DNA from: an uncultured Fimbriimonadales bacterium
Lineage (GTDB): Bacteria > Armatimonadota > Fimbriimonadia > Fimbriimonadales > GBS-DC
Assembly: GCA_937934465.1 (NCBI GenBank)
Contig: CALGZO010000218.1
Span: forward strand, 1 to 12,860
Direction: 5' to 3'
Length of the DNA: 12,860 bases
Positions 5,812 to 12,857 of this stretch are shown here, one piece after another. A program made the position numbers and the translations under genes. The first letter of the stretch is position 1; each line of letters begins with the position of its first letter. The notes under the pieces are model-generated. The model was not told where the DNA came from. It was given only the letters and a program-made list of their open reading frames with translations, and did not search any database.

Positions 5812-8800
5812 ATGGAAGCAGGCTTTGTTCACCTACATTTGCATACCGAGTTTAGCTTGCTGGACGGGGCGACACGAATCAAAGACTTGGTCAAGCGCGT
5901 GGCGGATTTTGAGATGCCTGCCGTCGCGATTTCCGACCACGGCGTGCTTTTCGGCGCTATCGACTTTTACAACGCTTGTCAGAGCGCGGGCGTCAAGCCT
6001 ATCATCGGCTGTGAGGTCTACCTCGCGCCGCGCCGTATACAGGACAAGACCAAGCAAGACCAAAACAGCTATCACCTACTGCTGTTAGCAAAAGACGAAA
6101 TCGGCTACAAGAACCTGATTCGGCTCAGCACGATAGCGAACTTAGAGGGCTTCTACTACAAGCCGCGCGTGGATAAGGAAATCTTGCGTGCGCATGCGCA
6201 GGGGCTGATTGCCACCTCGTCTTGTTTGGCGGGCGAAATCCCCGACGCGCTGCTCAAGGGCAGCTACGAACGCGCCAAACGCCTGCTGGAAGAGTATCTG
6301 GACATCTTCGGACGCGAGAACTTCTACATCGAGTTGCAAGACCACGGGCTGCCCGAACAGCGCGTGGTGAACGAGGGGCTGCTGCGACTGGCGCAGGAGT
6401 ATCGCTTGCCGCTGCTGGCGACCAACGACGCGCACTACCTCTGCCGTGAGGACGCCTCGATGCACGATGTGCTGCTGTGCGTGCAGACAGGCGCGACACT
6501 CGACAAGCCCGACCGTCTCAAGTTCGCCACTCAAGAGTTCTATGTGAAGTCCGCCCAAGAGATGGCGCAGCTGTTCCCCGACCACCCCAGCGCGTTGCAC
6601 AACACGCTGGAGGTCGCCGAGCGGTGTCGCCTGAATTTGGAGTTCGGGCGGGTGCAGCTTCCCACGCCCGATTTGCCCGAAGGCAAGACCGCGATGCGCC
6701 ATCTGCGCGACCTGTGCTACGACGCCCTGCCGCGTCTCGTGCCGAACTACACCGAGACCCACACGCAACGCTTGGAGTACGAGCTCGCCGTGATTGAGAC
6801 CACAGGATTCGCGCCCTACTTCCTGATAGTGCGCGACTTCGCGCAGTTCGCTCGGCGCAAGGGCATCTACTTCGGCGTGCGCGGCTCCGCCGCCGGCAGC
6901 TTCGTCTCGTATTGCATCGGCATCACCGACATCGACCCCATCGAGTACGACCTGACCTTCGAGCGGTTTTTGAACCCAGAGCGTATCCAGATGCCCGATA
7001 TCGATATGGACTTCGAGGACGCGCGTCGCCACTTGGTGATTCAATATGTGCGCGAGAAGTACGGGCACGACCATGTGGCGCAGATTATCACTTTCGGCAC
7101 GCTGGCAGCCAAAGCCGCGCTGCGCGATGTGGCGCGGGTGATGAAACTGCCACACGCTCTGGTAGACCGCCTCGCCAAAGCCATCCCGACGCAGCCGGGC
7201 ATGACCCTCGAAAAAGCCCTCGCAATCCCCGAAGTGAAGCAGGAGTACGAACGCAACCCCGACGCGCGACAACTGATCGATATGGCGCGGAAACTGGAGG
7301 GCATCACGCGCAACGCGAGCATGCACGCGGCGGGCGTGGTCATCTCCAAAGAGCCGCTCACGGAACATGTGCCGCTGATGCGCTCCAACGACGGCGAGCT
7401 GCTCACGCAGTATCATATGGGCGCACTGGAGCAAATCGGGCTGCTCAAGATGGACTTCTTAGGGCTGTCGAACCTCTCCGCGCTGGCGCAGACCGTCGAG
7501 AATATCAAACGCACGCGCGGAATCGATATCGATGTGCGCCGCCTGCCGCTGGACGACGCCAAGACCTACGAGATGCTGGGGCGCGGCGACACGACGGGCG
7601 TGTTCCAACTGGAGAGCGCAGGCATGCGACGCTACATCCGCGAGCTGCGCCCCCAAAATGTGCGCGAACTCGCCGCGATGGTCGCTCTCTACCGCCCCGG
7701 ACCGATGGACCACATCCCCACCTACATCAACCGCAAGCACGGACGCGAGCCTATCACCTACCCACACCCGTGGCTGGAGCCAATCCTGCAAGAGACCTAC
7801 GGCGTGATTGTGTACCAAGACCAGGTGCTGAAGGCGGTGCAGGCGTTGGCGGGCTTCTCGCTGGGCAAGGCGGATATCCTGCGCCGCGCGATGGGCAAAA
7901 AGAAACCCGAAGAGATGAAACGCATGCGCGCCGAGTTCGTCGAGGGCGCACGCGCCAAAGGCATCGACGACGAGGAAGCCAACCGCCTGTTCGACCTGAT
8001 TGAACCGTTCGCAGGCTACGCCTTCAACAAAGCGCACGCCGTCTGCTACGCCCATGTCGCCTATCAGACCGCCTACCTGAAAGCGAACTACCCCGTCGAG
8101 TATATGGCGGCGCTGATGGCAGTGTTCAAGGATAAGACCGAGAAGATTGCCAACTTCATCGACGAGTGCCAGACGATGGGCATCCGCGTGCTGCCGCCCG
8201 ACATTAATAAGAGTCACGCGGGCTTCACGGTGGAGCCTACCGACGGGGCGTCTTCCCCTGCGCGTGGGCGTCGGCGCGCCGCCCCGACGCAGACGCGCTA
8301 CGACCACGCGATTCGCTTCGGCTTGGGCGCAATCAAAGGCGTCGGCGAGGCGGCGGTGGAAGCGATACTCCACGAGCGCGCCGCCAACGGCGCGTTCGAA
8401 GACATCTTCGACTTCGCCGCGCGTATGCAGGAGTCGGGCGCGTTGAACCGCGCCACACTGGAAGCGCTCATTCAGGCAGGCGCGTTCGAATCGATCCACC
8501 CCAACCGCGCCCAACTGCTCAACGGGTTGGACGCCGTGCTAAGCTACGCGCAGTCGCTCGCACGCCTGAAAGACGAGAACCAGAACTCGCTGTTCGACGA
8601 GGGTCAGGAGGCGTTGACTATCGCCAAGCCCGCGCTGCAAATTGTCCAAGACCTCAGCACGCCCGAAAAGCTCGCCTTGGAGCGTGAACTGCTGGGCGTG
8701 TACCTGTCCGACCATCCGATACGCCCCTACATGCGCATCCTGTCGGGCAAGGCGACGCCGATTGCGCACGCAAAAGAGCGCGAGGGCGCAACCCTCACGA

Positions 8801-9303
8801 TAGGCGGAATCATCACCGCCGTCGAAACCCGAACCTCCAAAAAGACAGGCGCGAAGATGGCAAACCTGCAAGTGGAAGACCTCACGGGCGCCATCCGAGT
8901 CACAGTGTTCGCCAGCACCTACGAGCAGTACCGCGACGCAATCCAGAAAGACCGAGCGGTGCTGATTCGGGGCAAGTTGCAATCGAGCGAGTTTGGCAGT
9001 CGCAACGGCGAGGGCGGCGCGCTGGAGTTCCGCGCCGAGCATATCGAGATTGCGCCCGAGCCGAGCGAGGCGGACGACGCGCCGTGCATCCACATCCACC
9101 TGCCCCACTGCCTTCCCGAACAGCTGCGCCAACTGCGGCAGGTTTTGGAGCGTCATACAGGCAAGGCGATTGTGCGCTTCGAAGTGCCTATCAACGGGCA
9201 TTCGCGCCATATCGAGACGCCCCTGCGCGTGTCGCCCACGCCCAATCTCTTGGCGATGATCCAACACATCATCCCCCACGCCCAAGCGGTGGTGATGGAG
9301 TGA
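5812..9303 (+). CDS. dnaE: DNA polymerase III subunit alpha
   Basis: A 1163-residue replicative polymerase of the DnaE1 type. Domain order: PHP (about 1-280), palm/thumb/fingers (about 280-830), helix-hairpin-helix (about 835-900, GLGAIKGVGEAAVEAIL), an OB fold (about 990-1065, TLTIGGIITAVETRTSKKTG), and a C-terminal clamp-loader-binding region. Polymerase aspartates are visible in PDIDMDF (D398, D400 region) and in KMDFLGL (D548). PHP metal ligands appear complete: H9, H11, D18, H43, E68, H88, C138, D206 and H208. This contrasts with E. coli, where the site is degraded, so a PHP proofreading exonuclease is plausible. LERELLGVYLSDHP before the OB fold is family-typical. Oddity: a basic, low-complexity insertion at residues 810-832. 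Translation starts from a strong GGGAGGT site. Length is normal. Confidence 0.97.
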   Translation: MEAGFVHLHLHTEFSLLDGATRIKDLVKRVADFEMPAVAISDHGVLFGAIDFYNACQSAGVKPIIGCEVYLAPRRIQDKTKQDQNSYHLLLLAKDEIGYKNLIRLSTIANLEGFYYKPRVDKEILRAHAQGLIATSSCLAGEIPDALLKGSYERAKRLLEEYLDIFGRENFYIELQDHGLPEQRVVNEGLLRLAQEYRLPLLATNDAHYLCREDASMHDVLLCVQTGATLDKPDRLKFATQEFYVKSAQEMAQLFPDHPSALHNTLEVAERCRLNLEFGRVQLPTPDLPEGKTAMRHLRDLCYDALPRLVPNYTETHTQRLEYELAVIETTGFAPYFLIVRDFAQFARRKGIYFGVRGSAAGSFVSYCIGITDIDPIEYDLTFERFLNPERIQMPDIDMDFEDARRHLVIQYVREKYGHDHVAQIITFGTLAAKAALRDVARVMKLPHALVDRLAKAIPTQPGMTLEKALAIPEVKQEYERNPDARQLIDMARKLEGITRNASMHAAGVVISKEPLTEHVPLMRSNDGELLTQYHMGALEQIGLLKMDFLGLSNLSALAQTVENIKRTRGIDIDVRRLPLDDAKTYEMLGRGDTTGVFQLESAGMRRYIRELRPQNVRELAAMVALYRPGPMDHIPTYINRKHGREPITYPHPWLEPILQETYGVIVYQDQVLKAVQALAGFSLGKADILRRAMGKKKPEEMKRMRAEFVEGARAKGIDDEEANRLFDLIEPFAGYAFNKAHAVCYAHVAYQTAYLKANYPVEYMAALMAVFKDKTEKIANFIDECQTMGIRVLPPDINKSHAGFTVEPTDGASSPARGRRRAAPTQTRYDHAIRFGLGAIKGVGEAAVEAILHERAANGAFEDIFDFAARMQESGALNRATLEALIQAGAFESIHPNRAQLLNGLDAVLSYAQSLARLKDENQNSLFDEGQEALTIAKPALQIVQDLSTPEKLALERELLGVYLSDHPIRPYMRILSGKATPIAHAKEREGATLTIGGIITAVETRTSKKTGAKMANLQVEDLTGAIRVTVFASTYEQYRDAIQKDRAVLIRGKLQSSEFGSRNGEGGALEFRAEHIEIAPEPSEADDAPCIHIHLPHCLPEQLRQLRQVLERHTGKAIVRFEVPINGHSRHIETPLRVSPTPNLLAMIQHIIPHAQAVVME
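8239..8307 (+). repeat. In-frame palindromic GC-rich insertion inside dnaE
   Basis: Encodes about 23 residues (TDGASSPARGRRRAAPTQTR then YDH) between FTVEP and IRFGLGAIKGVG, where relatives normally have only a short turn. At DNA level it is palindromic: GCGTCGG (8268-8274) pairs with CCGACGC (8284-8290), and bases 8240-8250 pair 9 of 11 with 8280-8290 as an outer arm. It may be a palindromic repeat captured in frame, or a lineage-specific loop. The frame is uninterrupted. Confidence 0.5.
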
Positions 9304-9320
9304 GGGATTGGTAGACGACA

Positions 9321-9362
9321 GCCGGCAAGGGCGCAAGTTTTGAGTTCACGCCCTGCGCCGGC
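9321..9362 (+). terminator. Two-tier hairpin between dnaE and the TIGR03790 gene
   Basis: GCCGGC (9321-9326) pairs with GCCGGC (9357-9362), and just inside AGGGCG (9328-9333) pairs with CGCCCT (9349-9354), separated by a one- and two-base bulge, leaving a 15-base loop containing a T-rich stretch. It starts 18 bases after the dnaE stop. The following sequence GCGTTTCGG has only a short T run, so terminator efficiency is uncertain; it could be Rho-independent of low strength or an RNA-stability element. It immediately precedes the TATAAT promoter element. Confidence 0.5.
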
Positions 9363-9372
9363 GCGTTTCGGC

Positions 9373-9378
9373 TATAAT
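9373..9378 (+). promoter_or_regulatory. -10 element TATAAT of a probable leaderless transcript
   Basis: A perfect TATAAT ends 9 bases before the ATG at 9388. Transcription usually starts about 6-8 bases past the hexamer, so the mRNA would begin at or within a few bases of the start codon. No Shine-Dalgarno site exists between. No good -35 at 16-18 bases is visible (GC-rich hairpin arm there); TTGAGT and TTCACG lie too far upstream. Confidence 0.65.
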
Positions 9379-9387
9379 TAGCCTGTT

Positions 9388-10380
9388 ATGCAAAGTGCTA
9401 TGAATGTGGTGGTCGTCGCAACGCGCCGTAGCCCCGACTCGGTCGCCATCGCCGAGTACTACGCCCAGAAACGGCGCGTGCCCCGCGCACAGGTGTTCAC
9501 CATCGATTGCGTGCCCCAAGAGGAGATCGCGCTGGCAGAGTACCGCGACACGATTGAGCGACCAGTGATGAACCTGCTGCGCGAGCGCAAGTTGGAAGAG
9601 CGCGTGGACTATCTGGTGTTAACGAAGGGCATACCGTTGCGCATTCGCGAGGGCGGCTTCTCGGTGGACGCCGCGCTGATGTGCAGTCCGCTCCAACGCC
9701 CGTTCAACACCGAGCCGCGTGAATCGAACATGAACCCCTACTTTGGCAAGAACGAGCCGTTCTCGCGGCGCAAGTACGGGTTCTACCTGGCGACGCGCTT
9801 GGACGGCTACACGATGCAACACATTCGCGACTTGGTGGACAACAGTCTGCGCGCGCGCGCGGCGAACGGTGTGTTCGTGTTGGATATCGATCCCAAGCGC
9901 AGCGGCGGAGGCTATCGAGTGATTAACGACAGCATGCGCGCGGCGGCGCGGCTCCTGCAACAGCGCGGCTACGAGGTTATCTTAGACGAGGACGACGCCT
10001 TCGTGGGCGCAGTGCGCGACATCATCGGCTACTACTCATGGGGCAGCAACGACCACAAGTTCAACAAACTAAGCTATCGAAGCTTGCGGTTCCGCCCAGG
10101 CGCGCTCGCCGAGACCGCCGTCTCCACCAGCGCACGCACCTTCCAGGTGACCGACAAAGGGCAGTCGTTGATTGCCGACCTGATTGCACAGGGGGCGACA
10201 GGCGTCAAGGGGTATGTCTCGGAGCCGTACACCGCCGCCCTGTGCCGCGCCGAGGTGATGTTCGACCTGTTCACGCGCGGGCGCACGATTGCCGAGAGCC
10301 TCTGGGCTGCCAGTCCGCTCATCCTCTGGAAAGATTTGGTGGTGGGCGACCCCCTGTGCGCGCCCTTCAAACGCGGATAG
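9388..10380 (+). CDS. TIGR03790-family protein of unknown function
   Basis: A 330-residue protein that matches my memory of the TIGR03790 pattern: VVVVATRRSPDSVAIAEYYAQKRRVP at the start, IERPVMNLL, DYLVLTKGIPLRIRE with SVDAAL, NPYFGKNEPFSRRKYGFYLATRLDGYT, FVLDIDPKRSGGGY, IIGYYSWGSND with FRPGALAETAVSTSAR, LIAQGATGVKGYVSEPY, and the C-terminal AASPLILWKDLVVGDPLCAPF. No signal peptide or membrane segment is evident at this start; members of the family elsewhere are often exported. The biochemical role is not known to me. The start at 9388 leaves a near-zero leader after TATAAT; the in-frame ATG at 9400 (MNVVVVATR) is an alternative. No Shine-Dalgarno site for either. The stop lies one base before the TACAAT element of argJ. 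Confidence 0.85.
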   Translation: MQSAMNVVVVATRRSPDSVAIAEYYAQKRRVPRAQVFTIDCVPQEEIALAEYRDTIERPVMNLLRERKLEERVDYLVLTKGIPLRIREGGFSVDAALMCSPLQRPFNTEPRESNMNPYFGKNEPFSRRKYGFYLATRLDGYTMQHIRDLVDNSLRARAANGVFVLDIDPKRSGGGYRVINDSMRAAARLLQQRGYEVILDEDDAFVGAVRDIIGYYSWGSNDHKFNKLSYRSLRFRPGALAETAVSTSARTFQVTDKGQSLIADLIAQGATGVKGYVSEPYTAALCRAEVMFDLFTRGRTIAESLWAASPLILWKDLVVGDPLCAPFKRG

Positions 10381-10381
10381 G

Positions 10382-10387
10382 TACAAT
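10382..10387 (+). promoter_or_regulatory. -10-like TACAAT of argJ, probable leaderless transcript
   Basis: TACAAT ends 7 bases before the argJ ATG at 10395 and starts right after the preceding stop codon. There is no Shine-Dalgarno site between. The arrangement repeats that of the neighbouring TIGR03790 gene. No clear -35 hexamer is present in the upstream codons. Confidence 0.55.
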
Positions 10388-10394
10388 TGCGCCG

Positions 10395-11588
10395 ATGACC
10401 GATTTGAATACCCAGTTAGGCGTGAACTATCCGCGCGGCTTCAAAAGCGCGGGCGTGTATTGCGGAATAAAAAAACCAGGGCTGTTAGACCTTGCGCTGA
10501 TTGTGTCGGAGACAGAGGCGAGCGTGGCGGGCGTGTTCACCACGAATCGGGCGTGCGCTGCGCCCGTGCGCTGGTCGAAGCAAGTGGTCGCTGCGGGCGT
10601 CGCACGCGCGATTGTCGCCAACAGTGGCAACGCGAACTGCCTCACGGGCGAGCAGGGCGAGCGCGACGCGCAACGCATGGCGGAGCTGCTCGCCAAACGC
10701 TTGGATTGCACGCCCCAGCAGGTGATTGTGGCTTCCACAGGCGTGATTGGCGTGCCGTTGCCGATGCACGCGGTGGAGTCGGGCATCGCTCAGGCGTTCG
10801 AGCGGCTGGCTGAGGGCGACGACCGCGCCGCCGCCGAAGCGATTCTCACCACCGACAATAGCGTCAAACGCGCCTCGCTGGAGGTCGCCGCGGGCGCAGT
10901 GCGCATCGGCGCGATTGCCAAAGGCGCAGGCATGATTGCCCCACGCATGGCGACGATGCTGGCGTTCATCACTACCGACGCCCAAATCGCCGCGCCCGAC
11001 CTCCAAGCCTGCCTGACCCGTGTGGTAGAACGCACCTTCAATAGCATCACCGTCGACGGCGACACCAGCACGAACGATATGGTGATTGCGCTGGCGAACG
11101 GCGCGTCGGGCGTGGCGCTGCAAGGCGACGCGCTGACGGATTTCGAGCAGGGGCTGTATCGGATATGTGAGTATCTGGCGAAGCGTATCGTGAAGGACGG
11201 CGAGGGCGCGAGCCGAATCTTCGAAGTGCATGTGCAGGGCGCAGCCGACAGCGACGCCGCGCGCCGTATCGCCCGCACAATCGCCGAATCGCAACTGGTG
11301 AAGACCGCCATCCACGGCGGCGACCCGAACTGGGGACGCATTATCGCCGCGGCAGGACGCGCCGACGCGCCTATCGATGTGAACCGCGCCGAACTGCACT
11401 TGCAACAGACGCTCGTGTTCCAACAGGGACGCCCGACCGACTATGACGAGCGCGCCCTGATTGAACGCATGCAAGCCGATGAGGTGCAGATTCGGCTGAC
11501 GCTGCACGACGGCGACGGCGAAGCGCGATTCTGGAGCAGCGACCTGACCGCCGAGTATGTCCAAATCAACGCCCACTACCGCACCTGA
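10395..11588 (+). CDS. argJ: Bifunctional glutamate N-acetyltransferase/amino-acid acetyltransferase
   Basis: A 397-residue ArgJ: it moves acetyl from N-acetylornithine to glutamate (cyclic arginine synthesis) and, in bifunctional forms, also uses acetyl-CoA. Start at 10395 (MTDLNTQLGVNYPRGFKSAG); the frame stays open upstream to 10038 but only as an out-of-frame reading through the previous gene. Signatures: VFTTNRACAAPVRWSK, ANSGNANCLTG, VIVASTGVIG (oxyanion hole), KGAGMIAPRMATMLAFITTDA with the self-cleavage/nucleophile Thr187, TVDGDTSTNDM, HGGDPNWGRIIAAAGRA, and the typical C-terminal end AEYVQINAHYRT. Cleavage before Thr187 would give alpha and beta chains forming an N-terminal-nucleophile enzyme. 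Length is normal. No other arg gene is adjacent. The following dehydrogenase starts 4 bases after the stop. Confidence 0.96.
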   Translation: MTDLNTQLGVNYPRGFKSAGVYCGIKKPGLLDLALIVSETEASVAGVFTTNRACAAPVRWSKQVVAAGVARAIVANSGNANCLTGEQGERDAQRMAELLAKRLDCTPQQVIVASTGVIGVPLPMHAVESGIAQAFERLAEGDDRAAAEAILTTDNSVKRASLEVAAGAVRIGAIAKGAGMIAPRMATMLAFITTDAQIAAPDLQACLTRVVERTFNSITVDGDTSTNDMVIALANGASGVALQGDALTDFEQGLYRICEYLAKRIVKDGEGASRIFEVHVQGAADSDAARRIARTIAESQLVKTAIHGGDPNWGRIIAAAGRADAPIDVNRAELHLQQTLVFQQGRPTDYDERALIERMQADEVQIRLTLHDGDGEARFWSSDLTAEYVQINAHYRT

Positions 11589-11592
11589 GACG

Positions 11593-12597
11593 ATGCGCGC
11601 CTATCGCCTCGTCGCGCCGAACCAGCTGCGCTGGGAGCAGGTTCCTACGCCGACGCCGCGCCCAGAAGACGCGCTCCTGCGCATCCACGCCTGCGGACTG
11701 TGCGGCACAGACCTCCACCTCAAAACGCGCGGACACTACTACTGGCGCGACCAGCCACTGACGCTGGGACACGAAATCGTCGCGGAAATCGTGCAGCTGC
11801 CGCTGGACTACACAGGCGCGCTGCAGGTGGGCGATATTGTGGTGGTGGATCCGCAGCTGGTCTGCGGCGACTGCTACTACTGTCGGCGCGGGCGGCTGAA
11901 CCTGTGCGAGCGTCTGGAGCATCTGGGGCTGAGCGTGGACGGCGGGTTCGCCGAGTATCTCGCGGCGCCGATGCGCAACCTCTACCGCGCGCCCGATGAT
12001 GCGCCGCGCGAGACTCTGTGGCGCTACGCCCTCACGGAGCCAATCGCCACCTGCGTGGCTGGGATGCGCTTGGCGAACCCGCAACCCGACGAGACCGTCG
12101 CAATTGTCGGGCTGGGCTTTTTCGGGCAGGTGTATGCGCAGCTCGCGCGTCTGTGGGGCGCAACGCGCGTGATTGGGCTGGAACTCAGCCCCGAACGGCG
12201 CGCCGTCGCCGCGCGTATCGGCGCAGCGACGCCCCTCAGCCCCGACGCATGGCGCGCGAACCCCATCGAAGCCGAGGTGGTCATCGACGCCGCTGGCTCG
12301 CCCGACGCCGCCGACTGGTGTCTCAAGCTTGCCCGCAAAGCAGGGCGCGTCATCGTGTTCGGCTATCGCCCCGAACCTGTGCAGACAGACTGGTATCAGA
12401 TTCTGGTCAAAGAACTCACAGTGATTGGTTCACGCTCCAGCAATCACGCTTGGGAGTATGCGCTGCGCCTGCTGCACGAAGGTCGCCTCACGCTGGAGCC
12501 TCTGGTGGACTTGCGCCCCGCCGACGCGATTGAACACGCCTTCGCCGACGCCGAAACGCAGCGCGCCTTCAAGCCCGTGCTAAAGTTCTGCGCATAG
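11593..12597 (+). CDS. Zinc-dependent alcohol/polyol dehydrogenase (MDR superfamily)
   Basis: A 334-residue medium-chain dehydrogenase oxidising an alcohol or polyol with NAD(P). Catalytic-zinc region: CGLCGTD (C37), GHE (H60-E61). The structural zinc lobe is the four-Cys set C91, C94, C97, C105 (CGDCYYC...LC). The Rossmann fold has VAIVGLGFFGQ (G173-G178) followed by acidic E after strand 2 (GLELSPERR). LTEPIATCVAG matches the TEP/ALA segment of sorbitol, threonine and butanediol dehydrogenase relatives. Substrate cannot be told from sequence. The start at 11593 (MRAYRLVAPNQLRW) is preferred over the in-frame ATG at 11557, which would overlap argJ by 32 bases and add a 12-residue tail unlike the family. 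Neither has a good Shine-Dalgarno site; coupling to argJ translation is plausible. Confidence 0.92.
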   Translation: MRAYRLVAPNQLRWEQVPTPTPRPEDALLRIHACGLCGTDLHLKTRGHYYWRDQPLTLGHEIVAEIVQLPLDYTGALQVGDIVVVDPQLVCGDCYYCRRGRLNLCERLEHLGLSVDGGFAEYLAAPMRNLYRAPDDAPRETLWRYALTEPIATCVAGMRLANPQPDETVAIVGLGFFGQVYAQLARLWGATRVIGLELSPERRAVAARIGAATPLSPDAWRANPIEAEVVIDAAGSPDAADWCLKLARKAGRVIVFGYRPEPVQTDWYQILVKELTVIGSRSSNHAWEYALRLLHEGRLTLEPLVDLRPADAIEHAFADAETQRAFKPVLKFCA

Positions 12598-12635
12598 ATT
12601 TCCCACCCCCAACGCCTGAGCGAACTTACAGGGTG

Positions 12636-12857
12636 AGGGTGTTCGAAAATTCGCCCGTTGTATGGGGAACCCCCTCCTGCAGGTTCCCCCTTGAAAAGGG
12701 GGAACCGATTTTTCTCAATTGGTTCCCCCTGCTTGCAGGGGGAACCTAAAGGAGGGGGTACCTGCCCCTACTTGGTTATTGCCATAGGGGGGCATCTGCG
12801 TGGGCGCCCTGCGTTTGATGGGGGGGCATTCTGCCCAAACGATTTCTCGAACACTCT
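12636..12857. mobile_element. MITE-like non-coding element with imperfect terminal inverted repeats
   Basis: After the last gene, 263 bases lack any supported coding frame. AGGGTGTTCGAAAATTCG (12636-12653) and the reverse complement of 12840-12857 (AGAGTGTTCGAGAAATCG) match at 15 of 18 positions, framing about 222 bases. No transposase is present, so it would be non-autonomous. Inside are nested hairpins (12664-12768) and two GGGGGGCAT copies (12787-12794 and 12821-12829 region) plus the palindrome GGGCGCCC (12802-12809). A flanking target-site duplication could not be judged because the right end lies 3 bases from the window edge. Confidence 0.5.
12669..12759. repeat. Nested hairpins forming a three-way branched structure
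   Basis: An outer perfect 10-bp stem, ACCCCCTCCT (12669-12678) with AGGAGGGGGT (12750-12759), encloses two near-identical hairpins. The first has GGTTCCCCCTT (12682-12692) pairing with AAGGGGGAACC (12696-12706), loop GAA. The second has GGTTCCCCCTGC (12721-12732) pairing with GCAGGGGGAACC (12735-12746), with a 2-base centre. It could fold as RNA or extrude as a cruciform, and may also help end transcription after the dehydrogenase gene. Confidence 0.8.

Noticed and set aside
6142..7434. Long antisense frame (430 codons) opposite dnaE, plus others at 7459-8514 and 8539-9336
   Set aside because: The sense strand has unmistakable dnaE motifs throughout; the antisense frames arise from GC-rich codon structure and give His/Arg/Val-rich peptides without motifs.
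10038..10394. Upstream extension of the argJ frame
   Set aside because: This part overlaps the TIGR03790 gene in another frame, and ArgJ family length and the N-terminal GVNYPRGF motif fit a start at 10395.
10485..11576. Antisense frame of 363 codons opposite argJ
   Set aside because: The sense frame carries all ArgJ motifs; the reverse frame is a compositional shadow.
11557..11592. Earlier in-frame ATG for the dehydrogenase
   Set aside because: It would overlap the end of argJ and add a 12-residue Thr/Pro-rich tail not typical of the family, with no ribosome site.
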